Source of the DNA: Apiospora phragmitis
Taxonomy: Eukaryota > Ascomycota > Sordariomycetes > Amphisphaeriales > Apiosporaceae
NCBI GenBank assembly: GCA_038363925.1
Contig: JAQQWL010000002.1
Coordinates: forward strand, 5,332,001-5,396,000
Length of the DNA: 64,000 nt
Reading direction: 5' to 3'
In this document: positions 10,190 through 22,721 of the stretch, piece after piece
Numbering within the stretch: position 1 is the first letter of the stretch
Layout of the letters: every line of letters starts with the position of its first letter
The notes under the pieces: generated by a model
The model's database searches: none
Told to the model about the DNA's origin: nothing
Seen by the model: only the letters and a program-made list of their open reading frames with translations
Translations under genes and position numbers: made by a program

Positions 10190-12698
10190 TGCGGAAGATT
10201 TTGCGGCCAGGAACCGAGAGGATGGATATGAGATCCAACAAAGTGATAGAAAACGAATTGAATATTGCAAGAAGGGTCAAGATGCAGTCTGTATGGCTCG
10301 CTGACGTTTTCAATAGGTTCAGGTGGGGTGGCGGGGCCAATGGTGGTGAGGGCAAGACGGGCGAGACCGAGGATGGGTGTATTGGCCGATTCTCTAGTAA
10401 ATGACAAGAATACTCGAATGGTTTTCGTCGCAGAGCGTAAGGGTTTCATGGTGTTTAAATATATGACCATAGACTATATACTGGCACTGGTGGTTTGAAA
10501 ATGTTTCGGTGACGGGACTGATAGCTTGGGGTGAGTGGAGTGTTACAAGTCGGGTACCACGCTACATGCGGTCGAGGGGGGTTGCACGCTGCACAGGATG
10601 GGGTTCAATGCTCTCCAATGGAAAGGGCTGACTATGGTGGAGCCTGTAAATTACGCTTTCTCGGGGGGTATCTCGAACAAGCGCAGGGCAGTTCAGGGCG
10701 GCGAACATGCGAATGTTATTAAAGAGGCAGAGGGAGGGGGGCGTGTTATTAAAGAGGCACCTAACAATAATGTAACTTGTGCAAACTATGGGCAAATGGA
10801 AGCTGAACGGGTAAGGGACTGGGTCAAGACAACCAAACACCATCCCATCAGCTTGAGCCGCATGTATCCAATGTGGTTCGCCTGGTACTCCAGTCAATAG
10901 TTAATACTAGACGGAATTGGCGCAGGACTTTCTCATCTCATGTCTGTCTCGAGGAGCCATCATTTCTGAAATCTTGTGCGCGATCTCTGTTCACTGTTGG
11001 AAAAGCATCTTACACAGCTACAATGGAGATGTTCTCCCCATTCCGAAGAGCATCGAGCACACAGTCCAGAAGGACTTTTTAATATGTAAAGAAGGCGCCT
11101 GGATTGCATTCCGACATCACTTACTGACCTGTATGAGTTCTTCAACCCTGCTTACCCGAGCTGACGTTCAATGCATGTGTAGCTCAAACCCACCGTAAAT
11201 GTAAAAGTTCGGTGATATTGATAGGGCACTATCAATGCTTTCTGTCAGCACTAAAACTTTTGTCGTTTATATCGCTCAGGGTCATCTATTACATATGGCT
11301 TGACCGGACTGACAAGGGCGTGTTGATAGCTTTCCCAGGCGATAGCTGCGCCTTTTGCTGTCTGTAAGACGACCTGCAGCAGTGGCCGATTTTCTATTCC
11401 GCATACGGGTACTCTGTCGTCGATCGGACCACGGGGCTCAAGGCAACCATGACGCAAACACAATTCCAAAGGGGCGGCTCTATTTACGAATCAGCCGAGC
11501 TGCCTTCATCTTATCTTAACCTATTAGTTATTGCCAGTATCTATTCTATCTTTATCTGCCATCATGACAGAAAGGAAGTCGCCGATAGGATTACAGGACA
11601 CAAATAAGCACAACACAGGGCCATGACATCACGCAAAAGTCGGAAACACTCATGAAATGCACTTCACCGACTGTCATAGTCTATATTGATGATAAGTCAA
11701 GATGTGCAAGTTCGGACATGCAAAAGGATTGAGAGTCAATGTACTATCCAATCATGCGGGCTTGATAGCTAAGGCGGCATCTGGAAAGATTTGGGCTGCC
11801 GACCATAACTAACATAGTATTGCATTGCTGGGAAGATCGAGCTCTTTTTCCTTTCCCCCCCTCTGTAATTCATTCTTATCCCAACGTTCTCTTAGTAAGT
11901 AAAACATGATGCCCTCGTCTCTTTGAAGAAGTCAAGGAAAAGAAACCGAGCAACGAAATCAGACAAGGAGAACCAATGAGAACCAAAACATGACTGCGAG
12001 ATTTAGACGTGTCCTTCGCCTCGGTCCCAACATCATGCAGCCACTAATGTTGTATGAGTGAGATTCTTATGCTGTGGATCGTGTCATGCGGCAGCCAGGA
12101 GAGAGAAACGAGATGAAAAGGGGGTAATATTCAGGACATGTTCAATATACCACCAATCCCGTGCGACCGTATCTGGCACTTGTATCCTAGGGAAGGGAAG
12201 GATAAGAGAAGAAGCAAGAGAGGGGAAAGAATGTGGATGGGGGCATGCGACAGGGGACCAAGTCCGCTTTTATCATCGACTTGTCCAATAACCCCTGGTC
12301 TTCTGTGGCCATTTCTCCAAGGCAGCCAAGTGGATGCAATCAAATAAGCATAACGGGAACCGGTCGCTAAGCTTTGTTCATCTCTCCCCAACGGCGGCTG
12401 CTAGCTGCGCTAGGATCTCGTTGGAGAGCCGTTGACTCGCTCGGTGGATGATCGGGCATTTTTGACAGGCGTCCGAGCTTGTCCTGGGATGGGCTCAGAT
12501 GCCAAGCCCCATCTGCCAAAAAACGAGTCTGGGCCAATCAAACACCCCTGAAGTGCTCTTTGAAGTGAGCACCTCGTAAAACTGGAAAATCGCCTGGCGC
12601 TGTGCTCGGTGTGGATTTTCTATAGCAAGCCTTCACTTACACAACGCGAGACATGGTCAGTAACACTTCTCGGTCACCAGGAGAAATGGCTTCAAGGC
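10190..12698. other. Spacer between array copies B and C
   Basis: The left part is the promoter and 5' UTR of copy B, with a weak TATA-like ATATATTTAA (minus) near 10455-10464. The remainder contains no gene I can support. On minus near 12395-12500 an open stretch reads SSDACQKCPIIHRASQRLS and continues for about 15 more codons to TGA. It looks protein-like but has no start or partner exon that I can define. Confidence 0.45.
11810..12330 (-). repeat. Diverged duplicated block, 3' flank of array copy C (pairs with 5990-6480)
   Basis: Collinear similarity to 5990-6480, including GGTGGTATATTGAACATG on minus and the CATCATG and CCAAAACATGA words. It indicates that units A and C descend from one segmental duplication larger than the gene itself. 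Confidence 0.65.
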
Positions 12699-12991
12699 TT
12701 AGCACAGAACCGAACTTACAAAGTTCGAGAAGTAGGCATAGTTCGGTCCATGAGTTGATGTTTGCGTGGACGAACCCCCGTTCAGTTGCGTGAGAGATGC
12801 CGCCATCTCACGTTCGACCTGGGTGCGGCGGCTGCTCACGCTTTTGGAGGCAGAACCGTGACGGAGGGATAACGCAGTCACAGGGTCTCCGCCGCTGTTC
12901 TTCTTCGACATGTATGATTTGACTGTTTTCTTAGACATGGACGCCTGGGATGGGGACTTGGTGTGTGTAGCAATAGCATGAGATGGCTTGT
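12699..12991 (-). pseudogene. Array copy C, 3' part of exon 2, cut by retrotransposon element 1
   Basis: Downstream fragment of copy C. On minus from 12991 it reads HKPSHAIATHTKSPSQAS, then MSKKTVKSYMSKK, core NSGGDPVTALSLRHGS, helix TQVEREMAASLTQLNGG, and a tail ending SNFVSSVLC with a stop at 12699. The first five bases (12987-12991, CTTGT on plus) are the target-site duplication. The 5' part of exon 2 and exon 1 lie 22 kb away at 35149-35670. Exon 1 (35 nt) + 11 nt + 293 nt = 339 nt, exactly 113 codons, so the gene was in frame before insertion. Near the end a GTAAGT at 12719 could be a donor for a further intron, as in copy A. The frame is uninterrupted apart from the insertion, which suggests that the insertion inactivated a working gene or a recently working one. 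Confidence 0.8.
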
Positions 12992-13584
12992 TGTTACGAC
13001 CTAGCCTAATCATACGGCCTAGACCCACAATTTACCGGCACGGAACTACTATACCCCGACCAGGCTACGATACTACCGATACCTATAAGACCGCTAGCTA
13101 TATTAATATGAGCGTACCTATACTCCGCGACCGGCCGCCGCTTAACGCGATGCCGCCCCCGGACGGCTATGGGACGGATAAACATCCTCGTAAGGGAAAA
13201 CTAAGGGCGGAGGTTACGTGACGGATTTAGGGGATCTAGGATAAATCCGGCAGATCCAGGTTTGGGATCTAAAGGATCTAGAATAGATCTAATAGATCTA
13301 AAGAATTAATAAAAAAGGGATTAAATATATAACTACGAACGTTTTTTATATATTTTATATAAATATTCTTTATTTTAATAATTAATTTAAATATTAATTT
13401 TAATTTATTAATAAAGTATATTATTTTAATAATTTTATTATAAATATTTTTAAATTTTATATTTAATTACGATTAAATTACGGTTATTATTTATTATACG
13501 TTTAAATATTTTCTCGTATTATTAATATAAACCCCCGTATATTTTATTAAGGTTTTTATTAAACCTTTAATAATATTCGTTATA
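12992..13584 (+). repeat. 5' LTR of element 1
   Basis: Begins TGTTACGACCTAGCC; the end TTCGTTATA corresponds to TTCGTTACA of the 3' copy. The first 250 bp or so are lightly mutated, the rest heavily. Confidence 0.88.
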
Positions 13585-13679
13585 TTTTAATTATTTTTAT
13601 TTTTACGAGTTATTATTTAAACCTTTAAATAATAACCTTATAAGAAACATATTTACTTTAAGAAATAACGCCCCTCGCC

Positions 13680-14953
13680 ACGATAAGGACGTTACTTAAC
13701 CTGCTTTTAATATAAAAATCGAAAATAATAATAACGAAAACATCCTTATTAACCCGAGCGAGCTAGTTAAATAATTTAAGCGATTTTAATAAGCGAACGC
13801 TAATTATTAATACTACTATACTAAGCTTAAAAAAGAGCGCGACGCGCTCCGGGCTTAAGTAGCTTTTAAATAAATAATAAACGATATCGATAAGCTTCGT
13901 AAAAAGGTTTAATTTTTACGAACTACTATTAATATTATTAAAACCCCCGTCGCATTTAAAAACAAGGTTAAGATTAGCGTATTAACACTATTCGATAAAA
14001 CGAGCGGGAACTTCCGAGAATTCCTCGTCTAAGTTAAGGCTTACTAAAGATTTTATAAAAAAACGTTTAAAGATCTAACCTAGAAAGTTATTTATACGGC
14101 CTCCTTTTTTAAAAGAAAAACCCTCTTATAGTTTAAACCTTATTTAAACGAACTCGTAAAACGCGATTAGTAAGTTAAACTATACCGTATCGAGACCTAG
14201 TAAATCTTTAATAATTACGACAGCTTCGAGAACGCTCTCAAATTACTTTTTTAAGATCTCGACGAAAAACGATAAGCTAAAAAGGAACTCGAGCACCTTA
14301 AGTAAAAGGGATCCGTAATAACGTATATCGTAAAGTTTTAACGTATTATAGCTCGTTTAAATTATACCGAAGCTATTAAAATTATAATATATTACCGAGG
14401 ATTTAAAAAAGAAATTAAAAACGAACTTAATTAATTAAACGCCCCGATTACTTTCCTCGTATATATAAAACTTACTATTAAGATTAATACGCGCCTATAC
14501 GAACAACGCCGCGAGAAATAAGGCGGATAACCCCGGTAGAACGAACGAACCAGGGCTAATACGAGACGACTATATTAATAGGTTAATACTTAAACGAAAA
14601 TAATTACCGTATACGAACACTATAATAAACCTATAAACCTCGACGCTACTAAACACGATAAAAATAATAAAAAGTAGAACATTACTTGCTATAACTATTT
14701 AAAAAAGGGATACTATGCTAGGGAATACCGAGGACCGAAGAAGGTATTTTAACGTGTTTTAAAAGGACGACAAATTAACATTACTAGGAGTAAAGCTACC
14801 CTTATAACGGCTATTAACGGAAGTAGCGCTAACGACATGCTAAACGTGCCCCACGGCAGCCTATCCTGGACAGCCTATTACGATAATGGATGCACCACGC
14901 ACCTAGCGGACAAGGAAGGCACCGGATAGTTCCTAAAGGCCCCGAAAGGCAAG
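13680..14953 (+). pseudogene. gag remnant of element 1
   Basis: Plus-frame fragments read LFDKTSGNFREFLV and, near 14690, CYNYLKKGYYAREYRG. The latter is a CCHC zinc knuckle in which the second Cys, the His and the last Cys have all become Tyr (TGT/CAC to TAT/TAC), as RIP would do. The frame ends LSWTAYYDNGCTTHLADKEG, then is cut by element 2 at 14954. Not functional. Confidence 0.75.
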
Positions 14954-15592
14954 TGTTACGACCTAGCCTAATCATACGGCCTAGACCCATAAATCGTTAG
15001 CACGGAACTACGATACCCTGATCAAGCTACGATATTATTAGCGTTAACCGAACCGCTAGCTATACTAATATAAACTTACCTATACTCCGCGATCAACCGC
15101 CTAGTACGACGCCACCTCGATAAAACTATAGGACGAACGAAGCGCTTACGAAGGCTAAGGACGAACGTTACGGGACCGCGGCGTCCCGAGTAAGCCCGCT
15201 AAAATGGATTACCGTAATTTAAGGAAGGGATCACCGTAATCTAACCACGGGATTACTATAAATTAATAAGTAATTTAAAAAGATTAATAAAAAAAGAATT
15301 AAATATATAATTATAAACGTTTTTTATATATTTTATATAAATATTTTTTATTTTAATAATTAATTTAAATATTAATTTAATTTATTAATAAAATATATTA
15401 TTTTAATAATTTTATTATAAATAATTTTATTATTTATATTTTATATTATATTTATTTTTATAATTATTATATATTATATTAATAAAAATAAATTTTTATT
15501 ATATATTTAAATATTTTTTCGTATTATTAAATATAAACTTTTCGATATATTTTATTAAGTTTTTATTTAAATTTTTAATAACGTTCGTTATA
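14954..15592 (+). repeat. 5' LTR of element 2
   Basis: 639 bp, TGTTACGACC...TTCGTTATA. Same LTR family as element 1, but the sequence after about 15100 differs (GACCGCGGCGTCCCGAGT motif), defining a sub-type shared with element 3. Confidence 0.88.
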
Positions 15593-15669
15593 TTTTAATT
15601 ACTTTTATTTTTATAAATTATTATTTAAACTTTTAAATAATAATATTTATAAAAATTATATTTATATTT

Positions 15670-18600
15670 AAACTTTATAACACCCCTCGTTACGAAAAGG
15701 CCTTTATTATTACCGTAAATACCTTTTAACGAGATCTTGTTATAAAAATAAATAGCGATAATAATAACGACGGCTTTATTTATTAAATATTAATTAAACG
15801 AATTAAAGAATTTAAATAAAAAAGCGTTAATTATTAATATTATTACGCTAAGTTCGAAAAAAAACGTAATACCTTTTTAATAAAAGAAAACTTAAAATAA
15901 ATACCCGATATTAATAAGCTACGCGAAAAAGTACGTCTCTTTTATACCGCCGTTAATATTATTTAAACCTTTATCGCTTTAAAAAAAGGAATAAAGATTA
16001 ATTTACCTACGTTATTTAATAAAACGAGCGGGAACTTCCGAAAATTCTTCGTTTAAATTAAAACCTATTAACGGTTTTATAAAAAAATATTTAAAAACCC
16101 TATTTAACGAATTATTTACGCCGCCTTATTCCTTAAAAATAAAGTACTTACTTAATTCGAACCTTATTTCGATAAACTTATAAAAAGCAATTAATAAATC
16201 GAATTATACCGCACAAAAATATAACGTATCTTTAGAAGTTACGATAAATTCGAGGACGCCTTTAAATCATTTTTTTAAAACCCCGATAAAAAACGATAAA
16301 TAAAAAGAGAGCTTAAAACTTTTAAATAAAAAAGATTAGCCGTATTTTATACCGCCGAATTCCGACGTATTATAACTTAATTAAATTATACCGAAGTTAT
16401 TAAAATTATAATATATTACTAAAAATTAAAAAAAGATATTAAAAATAAACTTAGCTAGCTCGATACCCTTAATAATTTCTTTTCGTATATAAAGCTCACA
16501 ATTAAGATTAATACTCGTACATATAAATAACGCCGCGAAAAATAAAGCGGATAATAATAATAAACTAATCGAATTTAAACTAATATAAAATAACCGCGTT
16601 ATTATTATAATATACAGCCCCGAAATATTACCGCGTATAACTATTATAATAAACCTATAAATCTCGATACTATTAAACATAATAAAAACGATAAAAAATA
16701 AAACGTTACCTACTATAACTATTAAAAAAAAGGGTATTATTCCCAAAAATACCGAGCCCCGAAAAAAGACTTTTAAAAAGTCCCAAACGGACGATACATT
16801 AACGCTACGACGAGCGAAGATGTCCCTATACTAGCTATTAAAAGAAGTAACGCTATTACCGATTACGGGAGCCTATCCTAAATAGCTTACTACGATGATA
16901 GGTATACTTTCTACCGAGCGGATAAAGAAAGAACCGGATAGTTTCCTAAAGCTTTAAAAATAAAAAAAGCCTTAAGCGGAGCGTTATTATAATAAGTAAA
17001 GATTTCGCCTTAACTTATAATCTCGTCCTTAATAACCCTAATAATAATAATAAAATTATTAATTAAAAAAAACAACCCGCTAATTACGAATAATTAATCG
17101 ATATATTAATAAGAGAACTCGTAAACGAAATTACTAGGTTTAAAAACTTTAAAAATAATAAATAACTAATTATCCTAAACATTCTTTACCTAAATTTAAA
17201 ATATTTACGCTAAATATTTATTACGGTAAGATTCGTTTAAAAAATCCGCGGTAACTACGTAATAAGTAATAACCCCCGAATCTTTTTTATAAACGAAGTA
17301 TACTTTATGTTTTTATAAATCTTATATATATATAATATTTATATAAAATATTTCGTAAAAAAACTTAAAAATAAATAATTTCCTTAATAAATTAATAAAC
17401 GAGCTATTACGAACCTATACCCCGACTATATAATTAAAAAAATTAAAATATCGATCCTTAATAAACGACGCGCGTATTTATTAATATAAGAATATCCGAG
17501 GTAGTTACGAAAATATTACTTAAAAAAACGGGACTAAAAGGAGTATTTCGAAAATTAATACTTCGAATACGCCTAGAAAAAATCGCGAGCTTATAAACAT
17601 TTAAAAAAAAATACTTTATATTTTTAAAATATATAAGCGTACGTTTAATAAGAAAACCCCTTTATTATAATTAAAAACTTATAAAATATTTACGAATTTT
17701 AACGAACTTAATAAACCTTTAAGTTATTTAAAAAACCCGAATTTTAAGTATTAAAAATAATATTTTATACGGGGAAAAATATAAAAACACCTCCGTTAAT
17801 ATATTAAGAAGCTCCTTATAAAAATAAAAGGGAATAATAACGATAATAAAACGGTTAGTCGCGAGAATTTATTACTTACTTAAAAGAATATCGGTTAAGT
17901 AATAAACGCCGCCGAATATAAAAAGATAATATTAAGTAGACTAAAAAAGGTCCCTATATTAAATAATAAATAAATAAGATATTTATAAGTATATTATTTT
18001 AATAATAAATATAAAAAGAATTTATATTAAAGCGTTACTCGATAACGAAACGTAAAGAAATTATATCTTATTACGAATCGTTAACCGCTTAAAATTAAAA
18101 TAATAAAAAAAAGACGCCCTATACCGATTTAAAACCGTTAATAAAGGACTTATAACTTATAATAATAAAGAAATATAAAAAGAAGTCGCGAATTTTCCGG
18201 TTAATATCGAAAAACGTTACGAATAAATTATATATAATATTATAAACGTTATAAAATACGATATAATTTTAAAAATATTTTAATTATAAATAAATAATTT
18301 TAAAATTAATTAAAAAACAGGCTAACTTTAATAAAATATATTAAAAAGAGGTTTAATTAATAAATAACGGTTTAAAAAATAACTTTTTAATAAACTTAAA
18401 ATACTTAAAATATATATTATTATTAAAAAACTTAAACCGAACGTTATAAGGATTATACTAAAAAAGTATCGGTAATTCGAAGCTCTCTTTAATAAGAAAT
18501 TAAAAACAGGCTTACCGCTTTATACACAGTAGGATTACGAGATACCCTTTAAAAACGGGAAGGAACCCCTATTCATACTTTTATATAAATTTAATTAAGA

Positions 18601-21350
18601 ATATAAATAAGCTTTAAAAGAATATATTACGGAGAACCTCGAAAAAAGAGTTATACGATTATTTATATCGCTAATAGGCTTCCCTATCCTCTTTATTTTA
18701 AAAAAAAGTAAAAACGGGAAATCTAAGTGGCGTATATATATTAATTACCGAAAGCTTAACGAAATTATTGTTAAAAACCGGTACCTTTTATTTTTAATTA
18801 GCAACCTACGGAATAAGCTATTATATATTAAAATCTTTATAATATTTAACCTGTTTAATATATATAACTTAATTCGCGTTAAGAAAAGAAAAAAATAAAA
18901 AACCGCGTTCCGAATAAAGTATAAATATTCCGAATACTAAGCTATATTATTTAAATTAATTAATATACTAATTAGCTTTTAATTAATAATTAATTATATC
19001 CTACGTAAATACCTTAATAAATTCGTTATAATATACCTCGATAATATCTTTATTTATTCCGAGAACGAAAAATAGTATAAAGAGTACGTAAAATTAATAC
19101 TTTAAAAACTGCAAGACGCTAATTTATTAATAAACTTAGAAAAAAACGAGTTCTATTAACGAATAATTACGTTCGTAAAATATATAATATCCCCTAAAAA
19201 AATATAAATAAAGTAATTAAAAATCGTAATAATTAAAAAATAGCCTACGCTTATAAACGCTATAAAAATTAAATCTTTTTTAAAATTAACTAATTATTAC
19301 CGGATTTTTATCCCCGGATTTAACAGGTTAGCAACACCCCTTACGAACCTAACGAAAAAAAACGAACTATTTAAGTAAACGGAAGCGGAAGAAACCGCTT
19401 TTTAAGTAATAAAAAAGCGAATCCTTAATAAATTAATACTTCGCGTAATAAATTTAACTAAACCCTTTAAAATCGAAACTAACGCATCGGACTATACGAT
19501 CGGAAAGTAATTAAATTAACGGGACGATAACGAAAAATCGCACCTTATCGTATTATTTTCGAAAAAGTTAAATAAACCCGAGCTCAATTATTAAATCTAT
19601 AATAAAAAGTTAATAACTATTATTAAAGTTTTTAAAAAATAGAGATATTATTTTAATAAAATAATAAAGCTAATAAAAGTTTATATTAATTATAAAAACC
19701 TTATTACGTTTATTAATATAAAAAAACTAAATAAATAATAAATACGATAGTCCGAATTCTTATTAAAATTTAATTTCGTTATTATTTATAAAAAAAATAA
19801 CAAAAACGGAAAAGCCGACGCCTTAAGTTAACGACCGGACTATTAAAAAAAAGTGCTACCCGAAACGTATACTATTTTTATATAGGATTAAAATAATAAT
19901 TTAATACCGTCTCGATAATTAAACGCTATTAACTAAATTTAATACTATAATAAATAAGTTATTAAGTTTAAAAAATACGCCCTTAAAACCCCGAACTCTA
20001 TTAAGGAGGTAAAGAACGGACTTAATACTAAAAAAGGGATTATATATTACCGCGGTAAAATCTATATCTCGGAACTTTCGCGTAAAGAATTCGTTAAGGA
20101 ATTCTACGAATACCTTATATATAAATATTAAGAAGTTTTTAAAACCTAAAAGCGAATTATTAAATAATTCGATTATAAGAACTTAAAGCCCCTTATAGCC
20201 AAGGTAATTAGCGAATACAACCTATATAATAAAGCTAAGGCCGCTAAATATAAACCTTATAACCAACTATAACCGATTCTACCACCGAATAAAGTATAAA
20301 AAACTATTACGCTAAACTTCATAATTAAGTTACTAGCCTCTAAAGAATTATTAATTAAGGCTAAATACGATAATATTTTAATAATTACCGATAAGTTTAT
20401 AAAATATATTTACTTCCTCTTCTATATAGAATTAAATAATATTAATAACCTTACTTATACGTTCCTCCGTATTATTATTAATTAATACGGATTATTAAAA
20501 ACGATTATCTCGGATCGAAATAAACTATTTATTACTAAATTTTAAAAATCGCTTATAACGTAACTCGGTATTAAATATAAATTATTTACGGCCTACTATC
20601 CCTAAACGGATAATTAAACCGAACATATAAACTAAACCTTAAAATAATACTTATAATATTATATTAATTATAAATAAAATAATTAAGTATTATTATTATT
20701 AATAATATAATATATTTATAATAACGTAAAAAACGAGGTAACACGTATATCGCTATTCCGAACAAATTACGAATATAACCCCGAGATCGCTAAAAAACCC
20801 TTAAAAAGAGAATTAACACCGGCTACGACTATTTAAATTAAAAAACTAAAAGAATTCTAAGCCGCGTTATAATAAAACCTCGCTTTTTTTTTAAAAAAAA
20901 AATAAAAAAATACGCCGACTAAACAAAAATAAAGGGATTAATTTTTAAAAAAAGAAAAAAGGTTTACTTTTTACGGTAAAATATTAAAACTAAATAACCT
21001 AGCGATAAACTAAACTTTAAAAAAATCGGACTATTTAAAATCGTAAAAATTATTTTAAAAACTAATTATCGCTTATTATTATTTAAAACTATAAAAATAT
21101 ACTTAATATTTTATATTTTTTAACTCAAGCCAGCCTTAACACACATAATACTCGATACTTAACTAAAAATCGAAACAGATCAATACGAATACGAAATCGA
21201 AAAAATCGTTAATAAAAAAAAGATCGGCCGAAAATAAAAATACCTCGTTTAATAAAAAGGTTACTTATTAAAAAATAATATTTAAAAATTTAAAAAATAC
21301 TTAAAAAACGCCGTTAAAAAACTTTAAAAGTTTAAAAAAGAGCTCTTTCA
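15670..21350 (+). pseudogene. gag-pol remnant of element 2
   Basis: Order of recognisable parts on plus: gag (TSGNFRKFFV near 16020); zinc-knuckle relic near 16710; protease at about 18030, where the expected DSGA reads DNET; reverse transcriptase with YRKLNEI near 18750 and YLDNIFIYSEN near 19035 (catalytic YLDD with the second Asp changed to Asn); RNase H; integrase; chromodomain near 21190-21330 (KIVNKKKIGRK then YLV...KGYLL). Gln and Trp codons are replaced by TAA/TAG throughout. Not functional. Confidence 0.82.
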
Positions 21351-21439
21351 GCGGAAACTAATAAACCGGGCTCCGGAAAATCGCTTAAACTAAAAAATAA
21401 TTAATTAACGTTCCCGGAAATACTTAAAGAACATAAATT

Positions 21440-21960
21440 ATTTAAAACGAAATCCTTTTAATTAATAATCGAAAAAGAAATACCGTCCTCTTCGTTTAGC
21501 TCTTATATCTCTCGACGAAACGTTTCCGAACGCTTTTCCGCTATAACCTTTTTTATCCGACGAAAACGGGCTAGCCGGCCTAAAGTAATAAATAATTAAG
21601 TCTATAATAAGAACAGAGCCTCCTCTATATCTACCTTTTCTAACTCTAGCTTTTTTTATTAAATAATTAGCCGTATTAAAGCCGATATAATAAAAATATT
21701 ATCGTAAAAACGATTAACCCGAATATATTTTATATAACGGAACGATATCTCGTTTATATAATAAACCAGGTTTTAACGAAAATAGCGAGTATAAAATATA
21801 CCGGTTAAATCGTCTATAAATTCTACGTTATTAATAAGAACTAAACGCGTAATAATTTTTTTTAATCGAAATTTTTCGATATAATTAAATATTATAATAA
21901 ATATATATTATAATAAGAAATAATAAAAAAGAATTTATTAAAACTTAACGAAATAACGAA
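21440..21960 (-). pseudogene. Antisense open-frame relic in element 2
   Basis: On minus, opposite to pol, between the chromodomain and the 3' LTR. Fragments read IDDLTGIFYTRYFR, RYIKYIRVNRFYDN and IRLII..KKLELEKVDIEEA, followed by RFRRIKKVIAEKRSETFRRE. RYIKYIRVNRFYDN would be RCIKCIRVNRFCDN if RIP turned Cys into Tyr. It corresponds in position and layout to the frames at 24880, 34260, 52171 and 56197. Confidence 0.55.
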
Positions 21961-22021
21961 AATAAAGGTATTTATAAAACTTAACGCTTTAAAAATAAAA
22001 TAATTAAAAAAAAGAGAATAA

Positions 22022-22716
22022 TATTATAACCTAGCTTAATTATACGGCCTAAACTTATAAATCGTCGATACGGAATTACGATACCTTAACTAAATTACGA
22101 TATTATTAATATTAATTAAACCGTTAATTATATTAATATAAATTTACTTATACTCCGCGATCGACCGCTTAATATAATATTACCTCGATAAGACTATAAA
22201 ACGAACGAAGCGCCTACGAAAACTAAGAACGAACGTTACGAGACCGCGGCGTTCCGAGTAAGCCCGTTAAAATAAATTACCGTAATTTAAAAAAAAGATT
22301 ACCGTAATTTAACTACGAGATTATTATAAATTAATAAATAATTTAAAAAAAAGATTACCGTAATTTAACTACGAGATTATTATAAATTAATAAATAATTT
22401 AAAAAAATTAATAAAAAAAGGATTAAATATATAATTATAAACGTTTTTTATATATTTTATATAAATATTCTTTATTTTAATAATTAATTTAAATATTAAT
22501 TTAATTTATTAATAAAATATATTACCTTAATAATTTTATTACGAATAATTTTATCGTTTACACTTTATATTATATTTATTCTTACGGCTATTATATATTA
22601 TATTAATAAAAACGGACTTTTATTACACGTTTAGATACTCTCTTATATTACTAAATATAAACCCTTCGGTACGTCTTACCAGGTTTCTATTTGGACCCCT
22701 AATAGCGTTCGTTACA
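22022..22716 (+). repeat. 3' LTR of element 2, with an internal 56-bp tandem duplication
   Basis: 695 bp against 639 bp for the 5' LTR. The 56-bp difference is a perfect-looking tandem copy at about 22288-22399 (AAGATTACCGTAATTTAACT...AAATAATTT twice). The last 90 bp or so are scarcely mutated. Confidence 0.85.
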
Positions 22717-22721
22717 GCAAG

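Larger units (their letters stand above)
14954..22716 (+). mobile_element. LTR retrotransposon element 2 (gypsy, chromodomain type), inserted in gag of element 1; RIP-mutated
   Basis: 7763 bp, bounded by LTRs 14954-15592 and 22022-22716, with target duplication GCAAG at 14949-14953 and 22717-22721. A purine tract lies just before 22022. It is the most complete element in the window and is oriented like its host. Its heavy CpA loss extends over almost all of its length. Confidence 0.93.

Noticed and set aside
16426..16746. Hydrophobic 106-codon minus frame (similarly 63287-63658, 59708-59911, 60901-61110)
   Set aside because: Ile/Phe-rich translations of RIP-mutated gag or pol on the wrong strand or in the wrong frame. 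TAA on one strand becomes TTA Leu on the other.
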